Positions 9,191 to 17,850 of a stretch of DNA of 64,000 bases are shown here, piece by piece. How positions within the stretch are numbered: the stretch's first letter is position 1; the number at the start of each line of letters is the position of its first letter. Position numbers and translations under genes: made by a program. The stretch spans positions 1,423,868-1,487,867 of the forward strand of contig NZ_CP066744.1 in NCBI RefSeq assembly GCF_016458825.1, given 5' to 3'. Source of the stretch: Miniphocaeibacter halophilus. GTDB taxonomy: Bacteria; Bacillota; Clostridia; Tissierellales; Peptoniphilaceae. The notes below the pieces were generated by a model. It was not told the origin of the DNA. It worked only from the letters and a program-made list of their open reading frames with translations, and did not search any database.

Positions 9191-10123
9191 ATGAAAAAAA
9201 CAAAACTATTGTCGTTATCATTAATTATGGTATTAGTTTTAGGAGTGCTGGCAGGATGTTCTGTTGATGGTGAGAAAAAAGAAGAGGCAGATGGAACAAA
9301 TGCTGTTTCTGAAGGTACAGGAACTATAGGATTATCTGTTTCAACATTGAATAATCCATTTTTTGTTACATTAGCAGATGGAGCAAAAGCAGCAGCAAAA
9401 GATGCTGAAAAAGAATTAATAGTAGTTGACGCAGGTGATGACTCTGCAAAACAAGCAAGTGACATTGAAGATTTAATATCCAAAAAAGTTTCTGTTTTAA
9501 TTGTAAACCCTGTTGATTCTGATGCAGTAGCACCAGCTGTTCAACAAGCAAAAGATGCTGGAATTAAAGTAATAGCAGTTGATAGAATGGTTAATGGAGT
9601 AGATATTGAATCTACAATAGCTTCAGATAATGTAGCAGGAGCGAAAATGGCTACTGAATACTTACTAGAAGAAATAGGAGAGTCTGCTAAAGTTGCAGAG
9701 CTGGAAGGTGTTCCAGGTGCATCTGCAACAATAGATAGAGGAGAAGGCTTCCATGAAATCGCTGATAAAAGTTTAGAAGTTGTATCTAAGCAAACAGCCA
9801 ATTTTAATAGAGCAGAAGGATTATCTGTAATGGAAAATATACTACAGTCCAATCCTGATATTACAGGTGTATTTGCACATAATGATGAAATGGCTTTAGG
9901 TGCTATTGAGGCTATAAAATCTTCAGGTAAAGATATTAAGGTAGTTGGATTTGATGCTACTGATGATGCAAAAACAGCAGTTGAAAGTGGAGATTTATTG
10001 GCAACAGTAGAACAACAACCTGAATTAATGGGAAAAAAAGCTATAGAAATTGCTATTAAATTATTAAATGGCGAAACAGTTGAGAAAGATATTCCGGTTG
10101 AAGTAAAATTAGTAACTAAATAA
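9191..10123 (+). CDS. rbsB: ribose-binding lipoprotein
   Basis: Extracytoplasmic ribose receptor, 310 residues. The N-terminus is a lipoprotein signal (KKTKLLSLSLIMVLVLGVLA then lipobox Cys near residue 23), so the protein is anchored on the outer face of the membrane. The mature part is a type I periplasmic-binding fold beginning GTIGLSVSTLNNPFFVTLAD and containing FAHNDEMALGAIEA. It is the last gene of the ribose operon, with a strong AGGAGG ribosome site and a terminator just downstream. Confidence 0.95.
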   Translation: MKKTKLLSLSLIMVLVLGVLAGCSVDGEKKEEADGTNAVSEGTGTIGLSVSTLNNPFFVTLADGAKAAAKDAEKELIVVDAGDDSAKQASDIEDLISKKVSVLIVNPVDSDAVAPAVQQAKDAGIKVIAVDRMVNGVDIESTIASDNVAGAKMATEYLLEEIGESAKVAELEGVPGASATIDRGEGFHEIADKSLEVVSKQTANFNRAEGLSVMENILQSNPDITGVFAHNDEMALGAIEAIKSSGKDIKVVGFDATDDAKTAVESGDLLATVEQQPELMGKKAIEIAIKLLNGETVEKDIPVEVKLVTK

Positions 10124-10149
10124 AATTTTAATTAAAAAAATAAATTTTT

Positions 10150-10182
10150 AACCTACTATCAATATTGTTAGTAGGTTTTTTT
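10150..10182 (+). terminator. ribose operon terminator
   Basis: Stem AACCTACTA (10150-10158) and TAGTAGGTT (10169-10177) followed by seven to eight T. The remaining bases to 10417 are very AT-rich and show no gene; a promoter for the next gene is presumably there but I see no clear consensus. Confidence 0.85.
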
Positions 10183-10417
10183 ATGAGATGATATAAGATT
10201 ATTTTAAGCTTTTTTATATATAATATTATGCAAAGAGCTTAAAAATAAAATTTATATTAAGTTATTGTAATAAGAATTTTACATAATTTATGAATATCAA
10301 GAAATTATAGTGATAATATGATAAAATATATAGGATTTAATAGATTTGTAATAATATTGTAAGATTAATGTTAAGAATTAATGTTAAAATATTAGTATAT
10401 CTATTTATAGGTGGAAT

Positions 10418-11227
10418 ATGGATAAATTAAAATTTATGATAGATACTTTATTAAAAGAAAACCCAAAATTCAATAAAGATAATATAGTAGATTACGAAAA
10501 GAATCCTAAGAAACTATTAAGGGCCTTAATGAATGTTAGGGAACCTGGTGAAATTTCTCAAGAATTTTTAGAAGTTCAAGATGAATTTTTAAAAAATGAA
10601 ATTAAAGCCATGGGTATAACAGATGTAAATGATTTAAAGCCTGTAGGTTCTGAAGGAGTCTGTTCTGTTACAAATTGCGACTCTATATATTTATGGAAAG
10701 GCGATATTGTAACAATAAAGGCTGATTGTATTGTAAATGCAGCAAACAAAAAAATGTTAGGTTGTAGACTACCATTACATTACTGTATAGACAATGCTAT
10801 ACATACTTTTGCAGGGGTTCAGCTTAGAAATGAATGTTATGAAATAATGAAAAAACAGGGGTATGATGAACCAACAGGTAAAGCTAAAATTACCAAGGGA
10901 TATAATCTACCTAGTAAATTCATTATTCATACTGTAGGACCTATTATATATAGTAGTGTTAAAGAAGAAGATATGGCCTTATTAAAATCTTCTTATTATG
11001 AATCATTAAAACTAGCAGAGGAAAATAAGTTAGAGTCCATTGTATTTTGTTCTATTTCTACAGGAGTATTTAATTTTCCTAAGGAATTAGCGGCTAAAAT
11101 TGCAATTGCTACTGTAGACAATTTTTTATCATCTTCAAAGTATGTAAAGAAGGTTATATTTAATTTATATAGGGAAGAAGATTTGAAAATTTATGAGAAT
11201 ATTATTAAGGTTGGTATAAATGAATAG
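10418..11227 (+). CDS. zinc-dependent macrodomain protein-ADP-ribose hydrolase
   Basis: Probably removes ADP-ribose from proteins. The 269-residue protein has an N-terminal helical extension (about residues 1-85) and a macrodomain starting IYLWKGDIVTIKADCIVNAAN. The segment MLGCRLPLHYCIDNAIHTF matches the zinc-macro subgroup, in which Cys-His-Cys bind zinc near the active site. The glycine-rich loop appears as STGVFNFPKELAAKIA. In several Gram-positive pathogens this subgroup is encoded with a SirTM sirtuin and lipoylation genes; none of those are here. It overlaps the next small gene by eight bases. Confidence 0.87.
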   Translation: MDKLKFMIDTLLKENPKFNKDNIVDYEKNPKKLLRALMNVREPGEISQEFLEVQDEFLKNEIKAMGITDVNDLKPVGSEGVCSVTNCDSIYLWKGDIVTIKADCIVNAANKKMLGCRLPLHYCIDNAIHTFAGVQLRNECYEIMKKQGYDEPTGKAKITKGYNLPSKFIIHTVGPIIYSSVKEEDMALLKSSYYESLKLAEENKLESIVFCSISTGVFNFPKELAAKIAIATVDNFLSSSKYVKKVIFNLYREEDLKIYENIIKVGINE

Positions 11228-11414
11228 AAATTTATTAGTTAATATAATTTTTTACCTGGTTTTATCCTTAGTAATAATTAAAACATTTAGTACTTTAGTA
11301 TTAAATTTAGCAGATTTGTCTAACTTTAAAATAATTGTATATATACTATTGATTTCTGTATATATACTTTTAGGTTATATGTATTATAAAAGGAATATAA
11401 AAAAGAATAACTAA
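11220..11414 (+). CDS. small two-helix membrane protein, unknown
   Basis: A 64-residue protein with two hydrophobic segments (about residues 6-30 and 36-54) and a lysine-rich tail (YYKRNIKKNN). I recognise no family. The start overlaps the end of the macrodomain gene by eight bases, which supports translation and co-expression. It might anchor or regulate its neighbour, but that is only a guess from position. Confidence 0.6.
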   Translation: MNRNLLVNIIFYLVLSLVIIKTFSTLVLNLADLSNFKIIVYILLISVYILLGYMYYKRNIKKNN

Positions 11415-11495
11415 AATATTGATTTTATTCTAATAATATTAGATAATGTATTTTTGTTAAGGAAAATTGTATATAAGATTATTTTGGAGTGTTAA

Positions 11496-13016
11496 ATGAA
11501 TAAAATAATAAAAGGAAATAAAAAAAATTCAAGAGCATTTAGTAGCGTGCTAAGTACTATTATAATTATTATTTCTACAATATTAATTATGACTGCGGTA
11601 TATATGTCTACTACATTTAGAAACAAAGGTATAAAAGATATAGTATACCACCTAAAAAGTGGCATGGGTGGTACATCTCCAGATGTGGTACTTTCAGTTT
11701 TGGGAGCTTGTATAATACCATTTACTATTATGTTGGCAGTATTGTTATTGCCGATGTTTTTACTTAAAAGAAAGAAAAATTATTCGGCTAAAAAAGTTGG
11801 AAGAATAAAGATGTTTTATTCTGTTGGAATTATGTGTATAGCTTCAACAATGTTTTACAACTTACTTGGTGGAGCTGATTATGTTAAAGCGGTATTTCAA
11901 GAATCGCCAATAATTGAAGAGAATTATGTTGACCCGAAAAATGTTAAGATGAATTTCCCAGAAAAAAAACAAAATCTTATTCTTATTTATGCAGAGTCTA
12001 TTGAAAACTCAATATTAAATAAAAATATAGGCGGTGGCTGGGATTATTCCATAATGCCGGAATTAGAACAAATTGCTTTAGAGAATACCAACTTCTCAAA
12101 TACAGATAAAATAGGTGGTTTCCATCAAGTGGAAGGAACAACTTGGAGTATTGCAGGAATAACAGCTTCGACTTCAGGTATACCTTTAAAAGGATTTGTT
12201 AATAATGAGTATAAGTCTGAAAATTTCCTAGATGGAGCTTATAGTCTAGGGGATGTCTTAAGGGACGAAGGTTATAATTTAAGGGTTATGATGGGGTCAA
12301 AGGCTGAATTTGGTGGAAAAGAACAATTCTTTAAAAACCACGGCAACTATGACATATTTGATTTCCACCATGCTGTAGATAATGGATATATGAGAGAAGA
12401 AGATAAAGTATGGTGGGGTTATGAAGATAGTAAATTATTTGAATGGTCTAAGGAAGAAGCAACTAAATTAGCTTCAGAGGAGAAACCATTTAATTTAGTA
12501 ATAGAAACAGTAAACACTCATTATACTGACGGATGGTTAGAAGAAGGCGGAGAAGAAAAATTTGATACAAGATATGAAAATGTTCACGCTCAATCTTCTA
12601 AACAAATAAATGAATTTGTTGAATGGGTAAAACAACAAGATTTTTATGAAAATACAACTATAGTAATAATGGGAGACCATTTAGGAATGCAGGACAAATT
12701 CTATAGTGACAATATTGATGAAAATTATGATAGAACAGTTTACAATGCAATAATTAATCCTAGAACTGAAACTAAAAACAACAAAAACAGAAAATTTACA
12801 ACCTTTGATATGTATCCAACAATTCTTGCAAGTTTAGGTGTAGAAATTGAAGGCGAACAACTAGGTTTGGGAATTAATATGTTTTCAGGAAAAGATACTT
12901 TAGTTGAAAAATATGGTTATGATTATTTTAATGAAGAACTTATGAAGAATTCTACATTTTATAATGACTATATATTAGGAGAGGACGCCAAAGACGGAGT
13001 AACTTTGAAAAAATAG
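11496..13016 (+). CDS. OpgB/LtaS-like membrane phosphoglycerol transferase (copy 1)
   Basis: Likely transfers phosphoglycerol (or a similar head group) from a lipid to an extracellular polymer. The 506-residue protein has three N-terminal membrane segments (about residues 17-40, 62-86, 103-122) and a large extracytoplasmic alkaline-phosphatase/sulfatase-fold domain. LIYAESIENS holds a metal-ligand Glu, VEGTTWSIAGITAS the likely Thr nucleophile, and TTIVIMGDHLGMQD the Asp-His metal pair. The nucleophile motif resembles OpgB (TIAGM) more than classical LtaS. A second copy follows. Substrate is not known. Confidence 0.85.
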   Translation: MNKIIKGNKKNSRAFSSVLSTIIIIISTILIMTAVYMSTTFRNKGIKDIVYHLKSGMGGTSPDVVLSVLGACIIPFTIMLAVLLLPMFLLKRKKNYSAKKVGRIKMFYSVGIMCIASTMFYNLLGGADYVKAVFQESPIIEENYVDPKNVKMNFPEKKQNLILIYAESIENSILNKNIGGGWDYSIMPELEQIALENTNFSNTDKIGGFHQVEGTTWSIAGITASTSGIPLKGFVNNEYKSENFLDGAYSLGDVLRDEGYNLRVMMGSKAEFGGKEQFFKNHGNYDIFDFHHAVDNGYMREEDKVWWGYEDSKLFEWSKEEATKLASEEKPFNLVIETVNTHYTDGWLEEGGEEKFDTRYENVHAQSSKQINEFVEWVKQQDFYENTTIVIMGDHLGMQDKFYSDNIDENYDRTVYNAIINPRTETKNNKNRKFTTFDMYPTILASLGVEIEGEQLGLGINMFSGKDTLVEKYGYDYFNEELMKNSTFYNDYILGEDAKDGVTLKK

Positions 13017-13023
13017 GAGTAGA

Positions 13024-13058
13024 AATAATGTATTTAGTATCTAAATACATTATTTTTT
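13024..13058 (+). terminator. terminator between the two phosphoglycerol transferases
   Basis: AATAATGTATTTAG and CTAAATACATTATT form a 14-bp perfect stem with a 3-base loop, followed by T. Copy 2 may therefore be expressed at a lower level or from its own promoter. Confidence 0.8.
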
Positions 13059-13078
13059 ACTAAATTTATGGAGGAGCT

Positions 13079-14542
13079 ATGAAAAAATCGAAAAATATTA
13101 TAAGTAAAATCTTATTGATCATAGCAGCTGTAATTATTATTGCTACTCTATATATTTCTTTAAATTTCAAAGAACAGGGACTTAGAAATATACTTTTCCA
13201 TATTGGAAATGGATTAAAAGGAACTTCACCGTCAGTTATTTTGACAGGTATTATAGCTTGTATAATTCCTTTTTCATTACTACTAGTAATTCTTAGTCTA
13301 CCTATATTCATATTAAAAAAACGAAACAGGGTGTCGGAAAATAAATTATATAAAATTAATTTGAAATACTCAGTAGTTTTATTAATGACTTCATTTATTT
13401 TGTCATATTCTTTACTTGGTGGAAATGATTACGTTAAGGCTGTTTTTCAAGAATCATCAATAATTGAGGAAAATTATGTTGATCCTAAAGAAGTAAACAT
13501 AAGCTTTCCAAAGGAAAAACAGAATTTAATCATAATATATTCTGAGTCATTGGAAAATTCCCTACTTAACAAAAATTTAGGTGGTGGCTGGGAATATAGT
13601 CTTATGCCAGAACTGGAACAAATAGCAATGGATAATTTAAATTTTTCCAATTCAAATAAAATAGGCGGATTTCATCAGGTGGAAGGAACAACATGGACTA
13701 TTGCAGGTATGACAGGTTCAACTGCTGGAGTTCCAATAAAAGGCTATGCAAATAATGAATACAAATCCGAAAATTTTTTAAATGGAGCTTATTCATTAGG
13801 GGATATTCTTGAAAAAGAAGGATATAATTTAGAGATAATAATGGGATCTACTGCAGAATTCGGTGGAAAAAAACAGTATTATAAAAATCATGGAAACTAT
13901 AAAATATTTGACTTCGATTATGCTGTTGCAAACGGATATATGAGAGAAGAAGATAAGGTATGGTGGGGCTTCGAGGATAGTAAATTATTTAAATGGTCAA
14001 AAGAAGAAGTTAAGAAATTGGCTGCTGACGATAAACCATTTAATTTAATAATTGAAACTGTAAATACTCATTTTACCGATGGATATTTGGAAGATAGTGC
14101 AGAAGAAAAGTACTATAATCAATATGAAAATGTATATGCTCATTCATCTAAACAAATCGGAGAATTTATAGAGTGGGTTAAAAGGCAAGATTTTTACAAA
14201 AACACTACAATTGTAATTTTAGGCGATCATTTAGGTATGCAGGATAAATTATACGAAGACAATATGGTAGAAAATTACGATAGAACAGTCTACAATGCTT
14301 TCATAAATAGCAAAAGCCCGGCTAAAAACAATAAAAATAGACAATTTACTACTTTTGATATGTATCCGACAATATTAGCAAGTATTGGTGTAGATATTCC
14401 AGGTAATAAATTAGGCCTAGGGGTTAATATGTTTTCTAAAGAAGAAACTCTTTTGGAAAAATATGGAAATGAATATTTAAATGAGGAACTAAAGAAAAAT
14501 TCTATTTTCTATAATAGGGAAATATTAGAGGAAGATTATTAA
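13079..14542 (+). CDS. OpgB/LtaS-like membrane phosphoglycerol transferase (copy 2)
   Basis: A 487-residue paralogue of the preceding gene, alignable over its whole length, with long identical blocks such as AVFQES.IIEENYVDPK and EEDKVWWG. It keeps the same layout: three N-terminal membrane helices and an extracytoplasmic phosphatase-fold domain with VEGTTWTIAGMTGS and TTIVILGDHLGMQD. The high similarity and adjacency indicate tandem duplication. N-terminal helices are more diverged than the catalytic domain. AGGAGG-like site before the ATG. Confidence 0.85.
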   Translation: MKKSKNIISKILLIIAAVIIIATLYISLNFKEQGLRNILFHIGNGLKGTSPSVILTGIIACIIPFSLLLVILSLPIFILKKRNRVSENKLYKINLKYSVVLLMTSFILSYSLLGGNDYVKAVFQESSIIEENYVDPKEVNISFPKEKQNLIIIYSESLENSLLNKNLGGGWEYSLMPELEQIAMDNLNFSNSNKIGGFHQVEGTTWTIAGMTGSTAGVPIKGYANNEYKSENFLNGAYSLGDILEKEGYNLEIIMGSTAEFGGKKQYYKNHGNYKIFDFDYAVANGYMREEDKVWWGFEDSKLFKWSKEEVKKLAADDKPFNLIIETVNTHFTDGYLEDSAEEKYYNQYENVYAHSSKQIGEFIEWVKRQDFYKNTTIVILGDHLGMQDKLYEDNMVENYDRTVYNAFINSKSPAKNNKNRQFTTFDMYPTILASIGVDIPGNKLGLGVNMFSKEETLLEKYGNEYLNEELKKNSIFYNREILEEDY

Positions 14543-14590
14543 AAGGCTCTTGGAACTTTCATTCTAAAGAAAGTTTTAAGAGTCTTTTCT
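14543..14590 (+). terminator. terminator after copy 2
   Basis: Imperfect stem AAGGCTCTT..AACTTTC against GAAAGTT..AAGAGTCTT, followed by TTCTT. Confidence 0.65.
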
Positions 14591-14630
14591 TAATTATCTA
14601 AGTAAAAAAATATATTTATCTAATAAATCT

Positions 14631-14671
14631 AAAAACTAGGGAAAGTGGCTTGGCCACTTTCCCTAGTTTTT
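14631..14671. terminator. bidirectional terminator overlapping the aspA stop
   Basis: A perfect 19-base stem (14631-14649 against 14653-14671) whose ends are A5 and T5, so it works on both strands. The aspA stop codon (14663-14665) and last codons lie within the stem. Confidence 0.85.
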
Positions 14672-16054
14672 AGGTTTAATCATTTTATAAGGGTCTAAGA
14701 CATTATCTATTTCATTGTTTGAAAAAATATGTTCTTTAGTTAATAAATCTCTTATAGTTTTACCTGATTTTAAAGCTTCTTTTGCGATTGTTGCTGATTT
14801 TTGGTAGCCTATATAGGGATTAACTGCAGTAATTAGTCCTATAGAGTTGCTTACATGTTTTTTACAGTTTTCTCTATTGGCAACTAAATCTTTAATTGCA
14901 TTATCGGTAAAAGTTTTTATACCGTAGGTTAAAGTTTCTATTGATTCAAATAAGTTGTAAAAAATAATTGGTTCAAAAGCGTTTAATTCCAACTGTCCAG
15001 CTTCACAAGCCATAGTTATGGTAGTATCATTTCCTATAACGTTAAAGGAAATTTGATTTACCACTTCCGGAATTACAGGATTAATTTTACCAGGCATTAT
15101 GGAAGAACCATTTTGTTTAGGTGGTAATGTTATTTCTGCTAAACCGGTTCTTGGTCCGGAGTTCATAAGTCTTAAATCGTTGGAAATTTTTGATAGATTA
15201 ACTGCTAAAGCTTTTAAATAACCTGACACTATGGTAAAACAATCTAAATTTTGTGTACCATCTATTAAATTAGGAGCTTGTTTTAAATTTAAATTGGATA
15301 TTTCATCTAATTCTGAAACTATATTGTCAATGTAATCCTTTTTTGCATTTAATCCTGTACCAATGGCAGTTGCTCCCATATTTACATATTCCATTTCCTC
15401 TATTGCTAATTCAGTTCTTTTTAAGTCCCTTTTAATAGCTTGGGAATAAGCGCTAAATTCTTGACCTAAAGTTATAGGGATAGCATCTTCAAGTTGGGTT
15501 CTGCCCATTTTGATTACATCATCAAATTCTTCTGATTTTGCTATTAATGCCTTATACAGATTATTAATTTCCTTTTTTAAATTTTTTAATAATTTTATTA
15601 TTGTCATTTTCCCTGCAGTTGGGAAAACATCATTAGTAGATTGACTCATATTTACATGATCATTTGGATGAATTAAGGAGTAATTTCCCTTGTTATTTCC
15701 TAATATTTCCAAGGCGATATTTGCAATTACTTCGTTTGCATTCATATTTGCAGAAGTTCCTGCTCCACCTTGTATAGGGTCAACAATAAACTCTTCATGG
15801 TATTTTCCATTTATAATTTCATCACAGGCTTTAATAATCGCTGTTCCAATTGCTGTGTCCAATTGACCGGTTTTTATATTAGATACTGCTGATGCTTTTT
15901 TTATTTCAGCTAAAGATATAATTAAATCTTTATGCATTTTTCTTCCAGTTATATTAAAATTGTTTTTTGCTCTTAAAGTTTGAACGCCATAATAAGCCTT
16001 AGTAGGTATTTTTAACTCTCCAACTGAATCGCTTTCTATTCTAAAATTATCCAT
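14663..16054 (-). CDS. aspA: aspartate ammonia-lyase
   Basis: Deaminates L-aspartate to fumarate and ammonia, a key step when amino acids are fermented. The 463-residue protein belongs to the fumarase/aspartase superfamily: GTSANMNANEVIAN near residue 100, QSTNDVFPTA near residue 142, and the signature loop GSSIMPGKINPV near residue 319. The stretch following it (NDTTITMACEAGQLELNAFEP) is typical of AspA rather than FumC. Divergent to a LysR gene, which could control it. The translation end is embedded in the terminator stem. Confidence 0.9.
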   Translation of the reverse strand: MDNFRIESDSVGELKIPTKAYYGVQTLRAKNNFNITGRKMHKDLIISLAEIKKASAVSNIKTGQLDTAIGTAIIKACDEIINGKYHEEFIVDPIQGGAGTSANMNANEVIANIALEILGNNKGNYSLIHPNDHVNMSQSTNDVFPTAGKMTIIKLLKNLKKEINNLYKALIAKSEEFDDVIKMGRTQLEDAIPITLGQEFSAYSQAIKRDLKRTELAIEEMEYVNMGATAIGTGLNAKKDYIDNIVSELDEISNLNLKQAPNLIDGTQNLDCFTIVSGYLKALAVNLSKISNDLRLMNSGPRTGLAEITLPPKQNGSSIMPGKINPVIPEVVNQISFNVIGNDTTITMACEAGQLELNAFEPIIFYNLFESIETLTYGIKTFTDNAIKDLVANRENCKKHVSNSIGLITAVNPYIGYQKSATIAKEALKSGKTIRDLLTKEHIFSNNEIDNVLDPYKMIKPKN

Positions 16055-16168
16055 AACAACCTCCTGATAATATAAAAAAACAAATCTTCTTCTTGCTTAT
16101 ATTCTATGATTGGAATACTATATAATCAAATACAAATATTATCATATAAGTATAGGTGCGAGGTTATA

Positions 16169-17110
16169 ATGTTTACAGGAATAGAATATGTTTATGAAGT
16201 ATATAAGGAAAGAAGTTTTTCGAAAGCGGCAAATAATTTGTATATATCCCAACCTTCTTTAAGTGGTACTATAAAGAGAATAGAAAAGGAAATAGGATAT
16301 GAAATATTTGACCGCTCTACAAAACCAATAGGTGTTACAGATATTGGAATGAAATATATAAAAACCATTGAGAAAATACTGGAACTGGAACAGAATTTTG
16401 ATGAATATATTAATGATGTTGCTGATTTAAAGGCCGGTAAAGTAGCTATTGGTGGAACCCACCAATATACTTCCTACCTACTACCACCAATAGTTTCAAC
16501 ATTTATAGAAAAATATCCAAAGGTAAGTGTGGATATTGTTGAGGCTAAATCTTCAAATTTGATGAAATATTTAAATGATGGCACTATAGACATAGCAATA
16601 GATAATTATAAATATGACAAAAATGAATATATAAAGCAATTTCATAGAAAGGATAATATATTATTAGCTGTTCCAAAGAAAATAGAATCAAATAAACTTG
16701 TAGAGGATTTTCAATTAAATTATGAGGATGTTATATCTGGAAGATTTTTAGAGGATAATGTAGATTCAATTCCCTTAAAAATATTTAAAGATGATCCTTT
16801 TATATTGTTAAAAGAAGGCAATGATACAAGAAAAAGAGCAGATAAAAAACTTGCTTATGAAAATATAAACCCTAGGATTATATTGGAGTTAGAACAACAA
16901 ATAACCTCCTATAATCTAACTAGTTATGGAATAGGTATTTCTTTTATAAGTGATTTTTTAATAAGAAATGTAGGACCAAATCCTAATATTTGTTTATATA
17001 AATTGAATAAATATGAATCAGATAGGGATATTTCATTTTTTTATAGAAAAAATAAATTTTTAAGTAAGGCTGTTAAAGAATTTTTAAAAATTGCAAAAAA
17101 CTTTAGTTAA
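16169..17110 (+). CDS. LysR-family transcriptional regulator
   Basis: A DNA-binding regulator of about 313 residues. The N-terminal winged helix carries FSKAANNLYISQPSLSGTIKRIEKEIG, followed by an effector domain beginning GKVAIGGTHQYTSYLLPPIV. I place the start at ATG 16169 (after GCGAGG) because the helix-turn-helix then starts at the usual distance; an upstream in-frame ATG at 16106 would add 21 non-family residues. It is transcribed away from aspA and immediately upstream of fdhD, so either could be a target. The effector is unknown. Confidence 0.85.
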   Translation: MFTGIEYVYEVYKERSFSKAANNLYISQPSLSGTIKRIEKEIGYEIFDRSTKPIGVTDIGMKYIKTIEKILELEQNFDEYINDVADLKAGKVAIGGTHQYTSYLLPPIVSTFIEKYPKVSVDIVEAKSSNLMKYLNDGTIDIAIDNYKYDKNEYIKQFHRKDNILLAVPKKIESNKLVEDFQLNYEDVISGRFLEDNVDSIPLKIFKDDPFILLKEGNDTRKRADKKLAYENINPRIILELEQQITSYNLTSYGIGISFISDFLIRNVGPNPNICLYKLNKYESDRDISFFYRKNKFLSKAVKEFLKIAKNFS

Positions 17111-17121
17111 GAAAGGTGATT

Positions 17122-17835
17122 ATGAAAGAGAAATTTTTAAATTATGAAGTTTATACATTTAATAATGGTGTTTTTGAAAAAAATATTGAAAACATAGTAG
17201 AAGAAAGTAAAATCGATATTTTTATAAATGATAAAAAGATTTTTAAAATTGTATGCTCTCCCTTTAATTTAAAGGAAATGGCTGTAGGGTTTTTATGGAT
17301 GAATGGATATATTAATAGTAAGGATGATGTTATTTCTATAGATATTGATACAGAAGGCATAATGGACTTAAAAATTAAGGGAAGTACAGAGGAAAAACAA
17401 ATAGAACTTGAAAAAAATGATTCAAATATAGAAATATTGTCAACAGAAATTCCTAAGCAGATTAAGTTAATGGAAGACAAGGCGAAATTATTTGAAAAAA
17501 CAGGTGGAGTTCATTGTGCAGCACTAATATCTAATAATGAAGTTATAGTCTATATGGAGGATATTGGAAGGCATAACACCTTAGATAAAATTGCAGGGTA
17601 TTGTATTTTAAATAATATAGATATGTCTAATAAAATAATTGCTTTTTCCGGAAGACTACCTATTGAAATTGTAACAAAGATTTCAAAAATGAAAGTACCA
17701 ATTATGATTTCAAGATCAGCTCCAACAAATTTAGGAATTGAGCTAGCCAGAGAAAAGGGAATTACCTTATGTGGTTTTACAAGAAATAATAGATATCATA
17801 TTTATGCTAACAGCTATAGAGTAAAGGACAACTAA
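17122..17835 (+). CDS. fdhD: sulfur carrier/sulfurtransferase FdhD
   Basis: Required to sulfurate the molybdenum cofactor of formate dehydrogenase. The 237-residue protein has the family features: FKIVCSPFNLKEMAVGFLWMNGYI, the GGVHCAAL segment with its Cys, EDIGRHNTLDKIAGYC, and the C-terminal LCGFTRNNRYHIYA. I take ATG 17122 because GAAAGGTG precedes it. It implies molybdoenzymes elsewhere in the genome, in line with the ModE-like gene at 57.0 kb. Its stop codon overlaps that of hydE on the other strand. Confidence 0.92.
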   Translation: MKEKFLNYEVYTFNNGVFEKNIENIVEESKIDIFINDKKIFKIVCSPFNLKEMAVGFLWMNGYINSKDDVISIDIDTEGIMDLKIKGSTEEKQIELEKNDSNIEILSTEIPKQIKLMEDKAKLFEKTGGVHCAALISNNEVIVYMEDIGRHNTLDKIAGYCILNNIDMSNKIIAFSGRLPIEIVTKISKMKVPIMISRSAPTNLGIELAREKGITLCGFTRNNRYHIYANSYRVKDN

Positions 17836-17850
17836 ATTGTTGTCCTTTTT
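17823..17850. terminator. bidirectional terminator with fdhD and hydE stops in its loop
   Basis: AAAGGACAAC (17823-17832) pairs with GTTGTCCTTT (17839-17848). The six-base loop holds the fdhD stop (17833-17835), and the hydE stop (17832-17834) overlaps it on the other strand. Confidence 0.85.
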
